A stretch of 64,000 nt of DNA from positions 2,538,786-2,602,785 of the forward strand of contig NW_022985438.1 in NCBI RefSeq assembly GCF_010093595.1. Reading direction: 5' to 3'. The translations under genes and the position numbers were made by a program. Position 1 is the first letter of the stretch, and the number at the start of each line of letters is the position of its first letter. The notes below the pieces were generated by a model. It saw only the letters and a list, made by a program, of their open reading frames with translations, was not told the DNA's origin and made no database searches. Shown piece after piece: positions 1-10,118 of the stretch. Origin of the DNA: Mytilinidion resinicola. Lineage: Eukaryota; Ascomycota; Dothideomycetes; Mytilinidiales; Mytilinidiaceae.

Positions 1-472
1 TCTCAAAAACCGCCGTCTTTGTCACTATGTCAGTCCAGTTTATCCAGTTCTTTGTTGTTCCCTATACTTTCTGGCCGGAGACACCCATTTTAGTCTCCCA
101 CAGTCCAGATAATCCTTAACAAATCACGAGATGATAGGCCGAAAGATCTAAAAGCCCTACTTAGTTGGTTCGCCCAATATAGAGGATGCTTAATATAGAG
201 CTTGTTTTCTTCGTCGACTTATATATTCACTTTCAAAGTATCACCGTCAAGCATTATGTGAATTATGCAGACGAATATACACTGTAATTCATTGAACACT
301 GGCGCCATGAAAGGCCGTCCGCGTCAATATTCATTTCTCCCTCCCTGTCTTTATTCCTCTATTTAACAATGTTTTTTGCAATACTTTCTCCTTAAAATTA
401 GCCTTCCCACCACCTCAACCATCACTATCACCTATCCCACCTCTTTAGCTTTCCTTCATCACGTCTTCAACC
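1..472. other. 5' flank of SET-domain gene
   Basis: No gene is recognisable here. The last 100 bases are pyrimidine-rich and run into the start codon of the SET-domain gene, as is common in promoters and leaders of filamentous fungi. Confidence 0.5.
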
Positions 473-1462
473 ATGTCACTAAAAGCACGAAAGTCTGGCC
501 GCTCGGGAAAGACCAAAGGTAGCGAAACAAATATTGCCGATACCACCCAGATTACCCTACCACTTCAACGAACAACACGGAAACACAAACTCGAGGAAGA
601 GGTTGAGGACGATAAGCCACAGAAGAAGCCAAGTACCAAAAGGGCAAATACAAGGGGCTCCCAAGACTACTTTATGGCACGCTATGCCGAAGATCAATAC
701 CATCAAGTTCCTAACTTCAGAGTCAATGACACCGAAGGTCTTGTCTACCCGGTAGAAGTTAACAAGAACTTCATCCGTCCAACCGAGTGGGCTAAAATCA
801 AGAAGCCTGGAATTTGGCCAAACGGAGCACCGTGGCCCCCCACTCAAACTAGTGACCTTACGATGGCATATTCGCGCGAGGCTGTCTGCGCCAACTGCCG
901 CGCTCACCCACGAGATGTCGACTGTGGTTGTGAAATTGAAGAATGGCAGGAGCATCAAGCTGTGACCTGGAGGGACAACTTCGAGCTCCGGGAAATCCCT
1001 GACATGGGAGTCGGAGTGTTCGCCTTGAAGGACGTAGATGCACGCGTCGTCGTTGGAGAGCTGGCTGGTCTGCTCCGTCCTTCGACTCATAAGGCGTCAG
1101 GCTCAGCGAAGCACTACGAATGTAAGTTGGAAATTGGTCCCTACCAAGACGTCAAGCAGCAGCCATACGCTTACATTGATGTGTGGAAGTACGGCAGCTG
1201 GACGAGGTTTATCAATCACAGCTGCGAACCGAATACGGAGTTCCTAGAAGCTCGGGTTGGACGCACCCGTCTACTAACCTGCGAGACAACGCAGAAGATT
1301 AAGGCAGGGAGGCAAGTTACCGTGGACTATGGCGAGGGCTTCTTCGAGAGCGACAATAAATGTCGATGCGGTACTAAATCGTGCGATAACCCATATCAGG
1401 AGGGGGACAGTGCTGACGAGGAAGAGGAGATGGACAGTGCGGATGAGGAAGATGAGATGTAG
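473..1462 (+). CDS. SET-domain protein lysine methyltransferase
   Basis: Single-exon gene, 329 aa. Residues 1-70 are basic and low in complexity, which suggests a nuclear or chromatin protein. A Cys-rich stretch (CANCRAHPRDVDCGC, about 138-152) precedes the SET core. The core holds the cofactor and active-site motif INHSCEPN (about 246-253), the catalytic-type Tyr in VDYGEGFF (about 285-292) and a post-SET zinc motif CRCGTKSC (about 297-304). Family knowledge: SET enzymes move a methyl group from S-adenosylmethionine to lysine, usually on histones. The C-terminus is a strongly acidic repeat (about 312-329). Substrate cannot be read from sequence. The ATG lies after a pyrimidine-rich leader, and no splice signal is needed. 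Confidence 0.88.
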   Translation: MSLKARKSGRSGKTKGSETNIADTTQITLPLQRTTRKHKLEEEVEDDKPQKKPSTKRANTRGSQDYFMARYAEDQYHQVPNFRVNDTEGLVYPVEVNKNFIRPTEWAKIKKPGIWPNGAPWPPTQTSDLTMAYSREAVCANCRAHPRDVDCGCEIEEWQEHQAVTWRDNFELREIPDMGVGVFALKDVDARVVVGELAGLLRPSTHKASGSAKHYECKLEIGPYQDVKQQPYAYIDVWKYGSWTRFINHSCEPNTEFLEARVGRTRLLTCETTQKIKAGRQVTVDYGEGFFESDNKCRCGTKSCDNPYQEGDSADEEEEMDSADEEDEM

Positions 1463-2669
1463 ACTCTTTAGGGCTCTTCTCAAGAAACGGACTTGATAAG
1501 TTGGAGGGGAGTCAGTACTAGGACCCGGACTGCGGGAAGTCCCTGAGAAGTTCCAAGAAATAATTGGGGTCAGAAGTAACTGAGTCGACTTTACAGGAGA
1601 GGTGACAGCTCTTTAGCAAAGCCGAAAGACTACGTGGCTCTCGTGATAATGGGCGTATAGAGCTTGCGTTCGAGTCAAGGTTTGTTTCGCGTCGCACATG
1701 TATAGTTTATTGTATTTTGTTAACTATTGGATTTCCAAAATCGTATGAATCATTTCTTGTTCGAATTGGCAATGGATTGAAAGGACAAAACTGTCTGGCA
1801 ATACTTGGCAGGTGTCGCAAACTTGAGAAATCTTTCGATTGGCGAAGTGTAAAAGGGGGAGCGGTGAGACATGTGGCGCTGCGAGAATCACCTCGCAGTG
1901 ACAGAAATAGCCTCAATCTTTGAAATGAGCCATGACACTGCCCACAGGATCCCTTTTCTTGACTGAGTAACGGAAAGAAGCACTTCCTCAATCTCTCAAC
2001 GCTCGCTTCGAGAATGCAATGCCTTCCAAAGACCCGAAACTATCACTGACAACGTCTTCGGAAAGAGCTGCCTTCCAAGATTGTGATTTGGGCCGCAAAA
2101 AGAACCGGTGGCGTTTTTTCCTAAATGTCCTTGAATCAGATCGTTCAAGGACACCAGGTTCGAAGACAGGCCTGTATACACACCTCCGCAACTGCTTTGT
2201 TGCGTTGAGGCATTTTTGGGCGTTCGAATATATATGAAGACTCATATCAGCATCATCGCGAAAGAGGCCAAAGCAAAACGCAACTTCTATATGCTTGCTG
2301 ATCGATCTCAAGCTTAGCTGCCTGTGAAGCCGTCCGGGGTGCTTCGACAGATGGCCAATTTTCTGGCCCTAAGGTCAGCAAATTCAAGGCACCAGCCAGC
2401 AAGACTTTCAGTATCCCTAGAAGTGGCGATAAAGCGTAGCTAGAAGGAATATCTTGTATGGCAATTACTGCATGTGGCACGTGATCTGGCGACTTAGCGC
2501 CTCTGGGTGCCTGATCCACCCCTGTTAGATCAAGGCTGCCAGGCTGCAAAACCCGCGCCGCTCACCTCATCACAACATATAAAAACAACAGTGCTCTCAC
2601 TTCGAAAAGCCATCTCACATCCCAATCCACACTCCAACTCTACCTTCTGCCAACCAGATCCTCGCAACA
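1463..2669. other. intergenic, nothing recognised
   Basis: About 1.2 kb between the SET and BRCT genes. Short open frames on both strands have no domain-like sequence and no clear splice signals. I see no RNA gene or repeat. Confidence 0.5.
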
Positions 2670-3212
2670 ATGCCTCCAAAAGCCTTGTCCCACGTCTACG
2701 TCATCGTCCAAGACGGTGCCCCGACCGCTGCTTACGCCGACGAATCCGCCGCCAACGATGCCGCCGACGAGCTCGATGGCGCAGAGGTGCACGAAGTCGA
2801 GATGAAGAAGGCGGAACCCAAGGCCAAGGCCACGAAGGCGGCGGCGGCCCCCAAGGCCAAAGCGGCACCGAAAGCCAAGGCTGCCGACGGCGACAAATCC
2901 GAGCTTGCTGAACGCATCGAAGAACTCCTCTCTGGCTCCGGCGACTCTCTTGCCGGCCAGACCGTCGTTGTGACCGGCGTCCCGACAGATCCCCACGTCA
3001 CTCGCAAGCAGCTCGACGCGTTGGTGACCGCCTATGGCGGCAAGCTTGTCAAGTCAATCAGCAAGAACACGGACCTCGTCGTGCTCGGCGCTAACGCAGG
3101 CCCGAAGAAGCTGGATCAGATCGAGGAACTGGGCATCGAGACGCTTGACCATGATGAGTTTGTCGAGCGCATTGGCGGTGAAGGAGGCGCGAAGAAGAAG
3201 AGGAAGACCTGA
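2670..3212 (+). CDS. small BRCT-domain protein
   Basis: Intronless, 180 aa. Residues 1-45 form an acidic Ala/Asp-rich start, 46-75 is a Lys-Ala-Pro repeat tract (AEPKAKATKAAAAPKAKAAP), and about 92-165 is a BRCT fold: GQTVVVTGVPTD, a Gly-Gly turn in AYGGKLVKSISKNTDLVVLG, and the closing IEELGIETLDHDEF. This pattern matches single BRCT domains of the replication factor C large subunit and NAD-dependent DNA ligase type. The protein is much shorter than those enzymes and lacks their catalytic parts. The C-terminus GAKKKRKT resembles a nuclear localisation signal. Role inferred: nuclear DNA- or phosphoprotein-binding adaptor. Confidence 0.82.
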   Translation: MPPKALSHVYVIVQDGAPTAAYADESAANDAADELDGAEVHEVEMKKAEPKAKATKAAAAPKAKAAPKAKAADGDKSELAERIEELLSGSGDSLAGQTVVVTGVPTDPHVTRKQLDALVTAYGGKLVKSISKNTDLVVLGANAGPKKLDQIEELGIETLDHDEFVERIGGEGGAKKKRKT

Positions 3213-3816
3213 TCGACCTTGACCCCGAGCGACTTTGCCGACCTCGCTGTTCGAACGGTGTACTATGTCAGCGTGCATGTGGTGTGTGGAATTGCCTCTT
3301 TACTGTCGAAATCGGGCGTTGGCCTGTCCAAGGATTGATCTGCGGATGCGAGTGGGAGATGAGAAAGGAACGAGTTTCGTGAGCATTAAATGGTCAGCAT
3401 GTGGTGATGGGATGGGAAAAACGGGCACTGCTGTAAAACTCTCCTTCTTTCTTCATGGTCTCGATTTCACCTTTGTCTCGGCTCAGTAACTTTTCCGCAT
3501 CACGATTTACGGGTACTTTTGTGAGCATGGCGTACAAGGAGTAGTCTACATAGTCGTCTTTGAGGCATGTTTCGTTACACACCAAATCAAATTCCCAACT
3601 TTGAGTCTCTCCAATATTTTCTTCCGTTTTACATGCACCCGTTACAAGCAATCATCGGAACTCTCATGATGCTTTCATAAGCGATGGATTTTTTATTCAC
3701 AAACAGCCTAGTAGGATACGTACAGAAGCTCCCCGAAGTCTGCCAATCTTCAAGCCTGGCTTCGAAAAACAAGACAACATTCATCGCGCTTGTCTTGGTA
3801 GTCGAATCCCATAGTT
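3213..3816. other. intergenic between convergent genes
   Basis: About 600 bases between the 3' ends of the BRCT gene and the secreted-protein gene. No supported feature. Confidence 0.5.
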
Positions 3817-4310
3817 CTAGCTCACAAAGCTCCCACCCGAGGTGCTTCGCGCGGTAAAGCAGAACTGTATCCCCAACGAAGAGATGCAGTTATTCGTTGG
3901 GGGTTGTGTCGGTGTAGATGTCGGCTTCGACGTCGTCGTAATAACTGGCGTAGAAGACGTCTTCGCCCAATTATAGCTGCTTAGCGTCGGGCTCGAACTC
4001 GGCGTTGGCGTTGGAGAAGAAGATGTCTTGGGGGTCGTTGGCCAGTAAGACGATGATGATGGCTTGACTGAGAACTTGCTACTCGTCGTTGATGAAAGGG
4101 ACTCCACCGTTTTCGAAGGTGTCCAGACCAGGACACCCGAGTTGGAGATCGTGATCGTAGTGAGTGGCTTTGCTGACGAGCTTGGGTAGGGATACCCAGG
4201 TGGAGCTGGCAGTGCGAGAGGGAGGGAGCTTTTGAGGACTATACTCAGCGTTGAGAGGCGCACGAGGTAGCGCCGCGAACTCACCTGAGAGTCATCATTG
4301 CTATTAGCAT
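3817..4310 (-). CDS. small secreted Ser/Thr/Pro-rich protein
   Basis: Two exons, 4310..4285 and 4228..3817, separated by a 56-base intron (GTGAGT..CAAAAG, with a CTCAAC branch-like site). The splice gives 145 aa starting MLIAMMTLSSLPLALPAPPG, a short credible signal peptide with a cleavage site near Ala/Pro 16-17. An unspliced start at 4284 would give a poorer N-terminus. The mature part is about 50% Ser/Thr/Pro, as in heavily O-glycosylated cell-wall or secreted proteins, and ends with two Cys (NNCISSLGIQFCF) that may form a disulfide. No catalytic domain is seen. Function unknown; a cell-wall protein or effector-like candidate is inference. Confidence 0.55.
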
Positions 4311-4690
4311 GACATTCGTAAGGGAATACATGATGCTTAGCAGGTATAGTGCGTGGAGGCTGATAGTTTGATCGCGCGGAAGGACTTGTTTTGATTAGCT
4401 ATGGTAAGTGATAAAGATGAGACGTGATTCTCCATCACCCTCACGCTTTTAACACTTATGTCAACTTTTCGTCTCAATATCACGGCGACAAGAAGCAACC
4501 CCGCGAAGCTCAGTTAGGTATTCGTGTTCCAGTACCTGAACCCGAGAGACCTCATTCATTCTGTCCATATTACTATTCGTTCACGAGTGTCTTTCCGTAC
4601 TGTCAAGGTAGCTATCTGTGGCTAATCATATTAGCTCCTCTGTAACGTACTACGCATATGGCTTTTACGATCCATCAATATGGACCGACA

Positions 4691-4815
4691 GCCTCGCGAG
4701 TTCACTAGTTGTCCGAAATGCCGGACTTCTCTCTCATTCGGAGTGCTGAAAATACTACGAGGCTCCTCATGCAGCGGTACACGAGTATACGGATATCTAT
4801 GACGAGGGATTGCAT
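4691..4815 (+). repeat. dispersed repeat copy A
   Basis: A 125-base stretch beginning GCCTCGCGAGTTCACTAG that recurs in diverged form at 50909-51033 (copy B) and 51249-51373 (copy C). It is the most GC-rich and apparently least mutated of the three. It lies just beyond the 3' end of the DUF7053 gene. Confidence 0.8.
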
Positions 4816-4881
4816 TTCGGCTCTACGATCTATCAGCAACACAATTGAACGATCTCCACAAAATAAAACCCTCTACATCAC

Positions 4882-5443
4882 TCACTCCCCCAACGCCTTC
4901 AAATGCTCCAAAAATTTTGCATGTATCCCCCTATAATTACTCTCACACTTCCCTTTCACCGTCCCCACCAATAACCTCGACGCCTTGATCTCCACATCCT
5001 CCACAATCACCAGCTCCGTCGCCGGTTCCTCGACCTTATCCCGCTCCTCGGCCGGCACGACCCTCCAAAAGCTGGTCTGCACCAGCCCCAGCGGTGCTTT
5101 GATCACCCACTCCAACCCATTTTCTATGTCTGTCATTTCGGCCGTGAAGGATACGGTGGTGTCCCAGAGCCCTCGTGGTAGTGTGTGCATGTGATCGGTG
5201 ATTTTGTAGATCTTGGTGTTGGGGGAAGGGGAGATAGTGTGTGGGGCGACTTCTTCGTAGTGGGCTAGTTCGGGGTCGAGGCGGATGCAGAAGTCGTGGT
5301 TATGAAGGAGTGTGAGGCATTGGGAGAGCGTGGCAGTTGGGGGAATGGGGGTGCGGTGTTGAAGAGTGGCGGTGGAGTTGAGGACTGTGGTAGATTAGGG
5401 CGAGCTATGAGATCTATGGAGTAGTGTGGATTTTACAAGACAT
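4882..5443 (-). CDS. DUF7053-like protein
   Basis: Two exons: 5443..5437 (7 nt, ATGTCTT) and 5384..4882, with a 52-base intron (GTAAAA..CCACAG, CTAAT branch site near the acceptor). Product 169 aa starting MSFLNSTATLQHRTPIPP. The body has LDPELAHYEEVAP, ITDHMHTLPRGLWDTT and WVIKAPLGLVQTSFWRV, the pattern I know from the fungal DUF7053 family of small intracellular proteins with a lipocalin- or START-like feel but no assigned function. Length fits the family. The tiny first exon would be missed by simple gene prediction, which would start at 5190. No signal peptide or membrane segment. Confidence 0.78.
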
Positions 5444-6663
5444 GGTAGGTAGGGAGATGGCTCCTGTGGGAATAGAGGTCGTTAAGCGTGAATGACGCGT
5501 TGAGGATCTGTCAAAAGGACCACGGGTTACTAATTGTTAACGTAGCAAGATGAGATGGACGGAAAAGATCAGAGCAAGACAACGATAGAAAACTATTGAG
5601 ATGTTCTGAAGAGGAGCATGAGTATACGTCTAAAAGCCTTGCTGATGTAGACAAGGTGACGGTGTTTCAAGTCTAAACCCGAAGTTACAGGCGCTTCAAA
5701 GGCCAGACCGTCGCAAAGACCGAGTACCCCGAGCACCAATGATACTTATAGCAATTGAGATTGTACCTCGCTTTAAAGAGGTTGGTGTACGAAGATGCGT
5801 TCAAGCAGCTAGTCTCGATCGAATACTTGGAGTTGAAGCTGAAGATAGCTGTCAGGGGCGTGGGAATGTCCAATAGGAGAACGGCATTTGCCGAACAGTC
5901 ACGTGGGCTTTACATCACGTGAGGTCTGCTTCGCCGTTCAATGATATGTCTAGAAATTGCATAGTGATACACAGCTTCTATTTCGAATTGCGGCACAGCC
6001 TTGCATCTACCACAGTGGAGTTCCTTCGATGCCGTGACACCACCGGAGAAAGCTCTAGCCGACGACCACTGAAACCCCGGCCACCAACGTTCCTCCATCT
6101 AACCGCCTAACACACCCGGGAGCCTCAAAATACTCCGCATGATCCCCACCGAGCGCGCGCTAGTGTACCTGCATTGCCTGCCGCTGATCGGAACAGCGTT
6201 TGGAGAATTGTATGGCTGCTATCTTCGCAAACGGCCCGCTCCCGCGTTTCAGCTACAGTGAGGCCACTTATTTTGCTGTGCCTCTTAGCAGAGTCGAAAC
6301 ATGCCGAGCGCTGAACTGCAGTTCGGAAACTACTTTAGTGGGGAATGATGGATTGTCGTACTCTTTTGGGTGGGTGGGCGTTAATGATGAATGTGTAGCA
6401 GGCAGCGGTATAAGTATAAGACCGCGACTATGAATTGAATTCTTCTTTGCTGCCACGCTCACTCTCACGATCTCTACGTCTTTCTTTGCTTTACTTTCTG
6501 TTGTGCTCGAGTCACTCCTTTTGTTGCGCTCCTAGCAGGTCTAGAGCCGTTTCTTTCCTTTGCCAAAAAGTGATCGTTCTCGTTCTGCGCAGCCTTCTCC
6601 CTTCACTTCATCTACACCAACCCTCACGACGCACTGTATCTATTTCCACACCTACGAAATACC
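5444..6663. other. intergenic, upstream of AA11 gene
   Basis: About 1.2 kb with no supported gene. A TATA-like TATAAGTATAAG lies near 6410-6422, about 250 bases before the AA11 start, followed by a CT-rich leader. It could serve as core promoter. Confidence 0.4.
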
Positions 6664-7788
6664 ATGTTTCCCAAGACCACCATGTACCCGACAACTCTCC
6701 TCCTTCTCGTCGCCCCCCTCACAACGCTGGCCCACATGCACCTCGAACAACCTGTTCCTTTCAACCTCGCTCCTCTCCGCCGCGAAAACGCCCCCATCAT
6801 ACTCTCCTCGCAATATCCATGCAACCCCACCAACGAGCCTGCCTTCCTTTCCGATACCACCACCCCCATGACCGTCGGCCAGAAGCAAGTCCTAAGCATC
6901 GGCGGCACCGTCCCCCACGGCGGCGGCAGCTGCCAGCTCAGCATCACCACCGACGCCATCCCGACACCAAACTCGGCGTTCAAAGTCATCAAGAGCTTTG
7001 AGGGCGGGTGCCCGGATCCGACCGACACAACCAAGGAGTTTAACTTTGAGATCCCCGCAGTGGTGCCGAATGGGGAGGTGACGCTGGCGTGGAGCTGGCT
7101 GGCGCAGGTGACGGGGGAGTTCTACATGAACTGCGCGCCGATTACCGTTTCGGGTGGGGCGAAGGACGCGAGCGGGCTTGAAAAACTCCCCGATATGCTC
7201 GTCGCGAGTAAAGATGTCACGGAGGCCGAGTGTACGTTCACGAGCCATGACACTATCTTCCCCGATCCGGGAGAGGTGGTAGAGAAGAACGGTGATGCTT
7301 CCAAGGCCGCGAAGCCGGTCGGCGCGGGCTGCGGCAAGACTTTCGTTGGCAAGAATATCGGCGCGCCCAAGGCCGCGAACTCGGCTGCGAATTCGGCGAC
7401 AACGGCAGTGCCTGCGCCATCTGGTGGCGCCGGCGGCGTCTTCGCCCCCGGTGCGTCCAGCGCAGCTGAGGCTCCCTCTCCTTCAACATCTACTCTTACC
7501 ACCCTCATCGCGGTCACCGCTACGCCTTCGGCACCGGAGTCACCTAGCAGTGTCGTGGGAACAGCCCCAGCGGCTGTTGGCACCGGGACCACGACATCCT
7601 GTCCCACGGATGGCATGGTTGTATGCAATGGTACCGAGCAGTTCGGACTCTGCGACCACGGCAAGGCGGTCTGGCAGGCCGTGGCTGCGGGGACCAAGTG
7701 TCAGGATGGGAAGGTGGTGAAAAGGGAATTTAGAGCTGTGCGGCGGGGGCGGATTCCGAGACCAAGGTTTGGCCATTCGCATTTTTGA
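6664..7788 (+). CDS. AA11-type lytic polysaccharide monooxygenase, secreted
   Basis: Intronless, 374 aa. A signal peptide (1-23, ending TTLA) leaves His24 as the first mature residue, as the copper histidine brace requires. The second brace histidine is His85 in GTVPHGGGSC, and the axial Tyr is Tyr154 in GEFYMNCAP. These motifs and VIKSFEGGCP fit the AA11 family, which oxidatively cleaves chitin using copper and a reductant. Residues about 220-315 are an Ala/Ser/Pro/Thr linker. The C-terminal about 45 residues hold four spaced Cys (CPTDGMVVC, FGLCDHGKAVW, GTKC), like the X278-type module often attached to AA11 enzymes. Met7 is an alternative start and would also give a signal peptide. Acts outside the cell; own-wall remodelling or chitin use is inference. 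Confidence 0.9.
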   Translation: MFPKTTMYPTTLLLLVAPLTTLAHMHLEQPVPFNLAPLRRENAPIILSSQYPCNPTNEPAFLSDTTTPMTVGQKQVLSIGGTVPHGGGSCQLSITTDAIPTPNSAFKVIKSFEGGCPDPTDTTKEFNFEIPAVVPNGEVTLAWSWLAQVTGEFYMNCAPITVSGGAKDASGLEKLPDMLVASKDVTEAECTFTSHDTIFPDPGEVVEKNGDASKAAKPVGAGCGKTFVGKNIGAPKAANSAANSATTAVPAPSGGAGGVFAPGASSAAEAPSPSTSTLTTLIAVTATPSAPESPSSVVGTAPAAVGTGTTTSCPTDGMVVCNGTEQFGLCDHGKAVWQAVAAGTKCQDGKVVKREFRAVRRGRIPRPRFGHSHF

Positions 7789-8648
7789 GGGAGCATGAAG
7801 AAATCTATATGTTTTACGCATTACGGTGTTGTACGCGGAGAATGTGACTAGATTGAAGGATTATATAGAGATGGCGGGATATACTTGTTGGCTGGTGGAT
7901 TTGTCGCATTTCAAGGCGTCCATGTGGCGCTTGATTAGGCTTCTACGCTAGGAACTGCTGAAATTAGAGGCACTGTACTCCTCATGAGATACGCAATAGC
8001 TACTATCACGCTCCAATCCGTACGCATGCACTTTCATGTCCAATTCAAGGAACTGAACTGCTCCTGCTCCGATTTTAGCGGTGATGAGTGGATCTTCCTT
8101 CGAGACTATCGGTGAATTGGAATTTCAGTCTGGGCAGTGTATTTAAGTGAGGCTATGGTAGAAGGTTAGATCCAAGGAGTGATAGCGTGTTTATTCCGCA
8201 GGAGAGGTCAACGTAAATGGAATATAGTGATGATGACGGCTATATCAGGAAAGCCCTCTCCTCGAAGCGCGCACCGCGCGGCACCGGGGCCGCTATATCG
8301 CCCATCGAATAGGTTTGCGTACCCCAGCTCGAAGTGCAGGTCGGGATGCCCCATGTGATGCGTCCAGCAGTAGCCCAGCACCTATCACGATACGGTGTCC
8401 TCGAGCGCAGTGTTGTGATTGACTGTTCGAAGCGGTTGGCGCAAGATGCGCATATTCATGCATGACGGCAAATCATATCAAAACAAGTCGTTCAATCAGG
8501 CAAACGTGCGGGGTCGAGTCGATTGCCTTCTACCTAAGGCTGGAATATATGGGCCATCGCGCCGCACCAGTCATCCGAGCAGCTTCTACTACTGCAGTGA
8601 CTAGGTTACAGCCACTGCTAGATAAAATTCCTTTAATCTCTCTACACC
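7789..8648. other. intergenic, nothing recognised
   Basis: About 860 bases between the AA11 gene and the coiled-coil gene. No conserved frame, RNA gene or repeat seen. Confidence 0.45.
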
Positions 8649-10118
8649 ATGTCGTCGGCTTGCCCGAAAGGACCGAAGTACGAGACCCGCTATCTATCGG
8701 GAAGAGATATCCCAAAACGTTATGAGCGATTAGCACAGGCAAGACAAAAAGAAGAAGAAGAAGAAGAAGAAGAAGAAGAAGAAGAAGAAGAAGAAGAAGA
8801 AGAAGAAGAAGAAGAAGAAGAAGAAGAAGAAGNNNNNNNNNNAAGAAGAAGAAGAAGAAGAAGAAGAAGAAGAAGAAGAAGAAGAAGAAGAAGAAGAAGA
8901 AGAAGAAGAAGAAGAAGAAGAAGAAGCAAGAAACGCTACGACGCAGGCGGTTGCTGACGCCGATAATGTCATAAGAATAAATCCGATTCCCAACTTAGGA
9001 CCAGGAGCCGATCAAGAAAGTGCAGAAAGTGCATCAGGCAGAGTTCCTACACCGCCATCGCCACGGACAACCATCAATAACCAAGGGCCCGTAGAAATTC
9101 CTGCTTTCCACTATCATAGCGCTTTGAATGATGGAACTAGGCACAACGGTTCTGAACGTCGCTCTTTCGCCGCTAATGGCAACAACCAAGGTATGATGGT
9201 GCTCCAAACTGTCGGGGACAATCTGTTCAACGAAAGACTCCAGCAGAACAATCTGAAAGGCCTATATCCTTCCAAACTGCAACGTCGAACGCTCGCTCCT
9301 CGATCCAGTCGATTACAAGCTCAGAAACCGTAACAAAAGACGACCCGGAGACACCAGACTCAGCAGGCAAGGATGAGAACAGGGATTCGGATAATGAGAC
9401 GTCGATGTCAACGGATCAGCAAGTACGAACACTTGTAGATGAGCTACGGAAGGTTCAACAGGATAAGAGAGCACTTGAAAAGAATCTCAACAAGGCAGAA
9501 AGGGAGATTGACGACCTCAACATCCAACTTGACGAAGCACAGGAGCGAGCCATTCAGGCTCCGTGTGACCCTACGACGACAGAGGCATACTGCAATCTGG
9601 CATCGATTCTCCGCGACCGCCGGGCTCAATGCGAGGAGCTTCGTATTCAGCTGAAACAATCGCAAAAGCGAGAGCAGGAGCTTGAACAACAGCTACACCA
9701 AGCAAGACAGAACGTTGAGCATAACGAGAATATCATTGGGTATTTGAATGGTCAACTGAGTGCTGCGACGCTCGAGAGGGACCAGAATGCTCGGACCGCC
9801 GCGGCATTGCAGTATCAGCTGCACAATTCTCGACAACAACAAGGTGTACAAGCCGACCATCTCGGGAACCTGACAAATGCGCTTAACCACGCAAATCAAG
9901 ACCGAGCGAGGTTTGCAAGTCTTGCAGAACAGTTGCAAGAGCAGCTCCGGGAACGTCAAAATACCGCCGACAACTTGAAAACTAATAGAGATCTTACACG
10001 TTACCAGAGCCCGGATATGACTGCGAGGAGTACATCGACGATCACGGTGGAGAAATTTGATGGAAAGCTGAGCAAAGTTAAGCGCACAACAAAACAGAAC
10101 GGACAGCTTTCCGGGTAG
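8649..10118 (+). CDS. poly-Glu coiled-coil protein (gap in assembly)
   Basis: Proposed two-exon gene: 8649..9190 and 9244..10118, intron of 53 bases (GTATGA..CCAG; an acceptor 3 bases later also works). The intron joins two frames that are otherwise out of step and bypasses a stop at 9331. Exon 1 encodes MSSACPKGPKYETRYLSGRD, then a Glu run from the GAA repeat, then EEARNATTQAVADADNV and a Pro/Ser-rich stretch. Exon 2 encodes an acidic linker and about 190 residues of heptad-like coiled coil (from DQQVRTLVDELRKVQQDKRA onward). The frame crosses a 10-N gap inside the repeat; the total is off by one base, so the true gap is not 10. Function unknown; a structural coiled-coil protein is all that can be said. 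Confidence 0.5.
8751..8926 (+). repeat. (GAA)n microsatellite
   Basis: Uninterrupted GAA units from 8751 to 8832 and, in a shifted register, from 8843 to 8926, on either side of a run of N. In the host frame they encode poly-glutamate. Purine-only tracts of this length can form triplexes and are prone to length change and assembly failure. Confidence 0.97.
8833..8842. other. assembly gap (10 N)
   Basis: Ten unknown bases inside the GAA repeat. The repeat register on the two sides differs, so the gap size is nominal. Confidence 0.98.
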
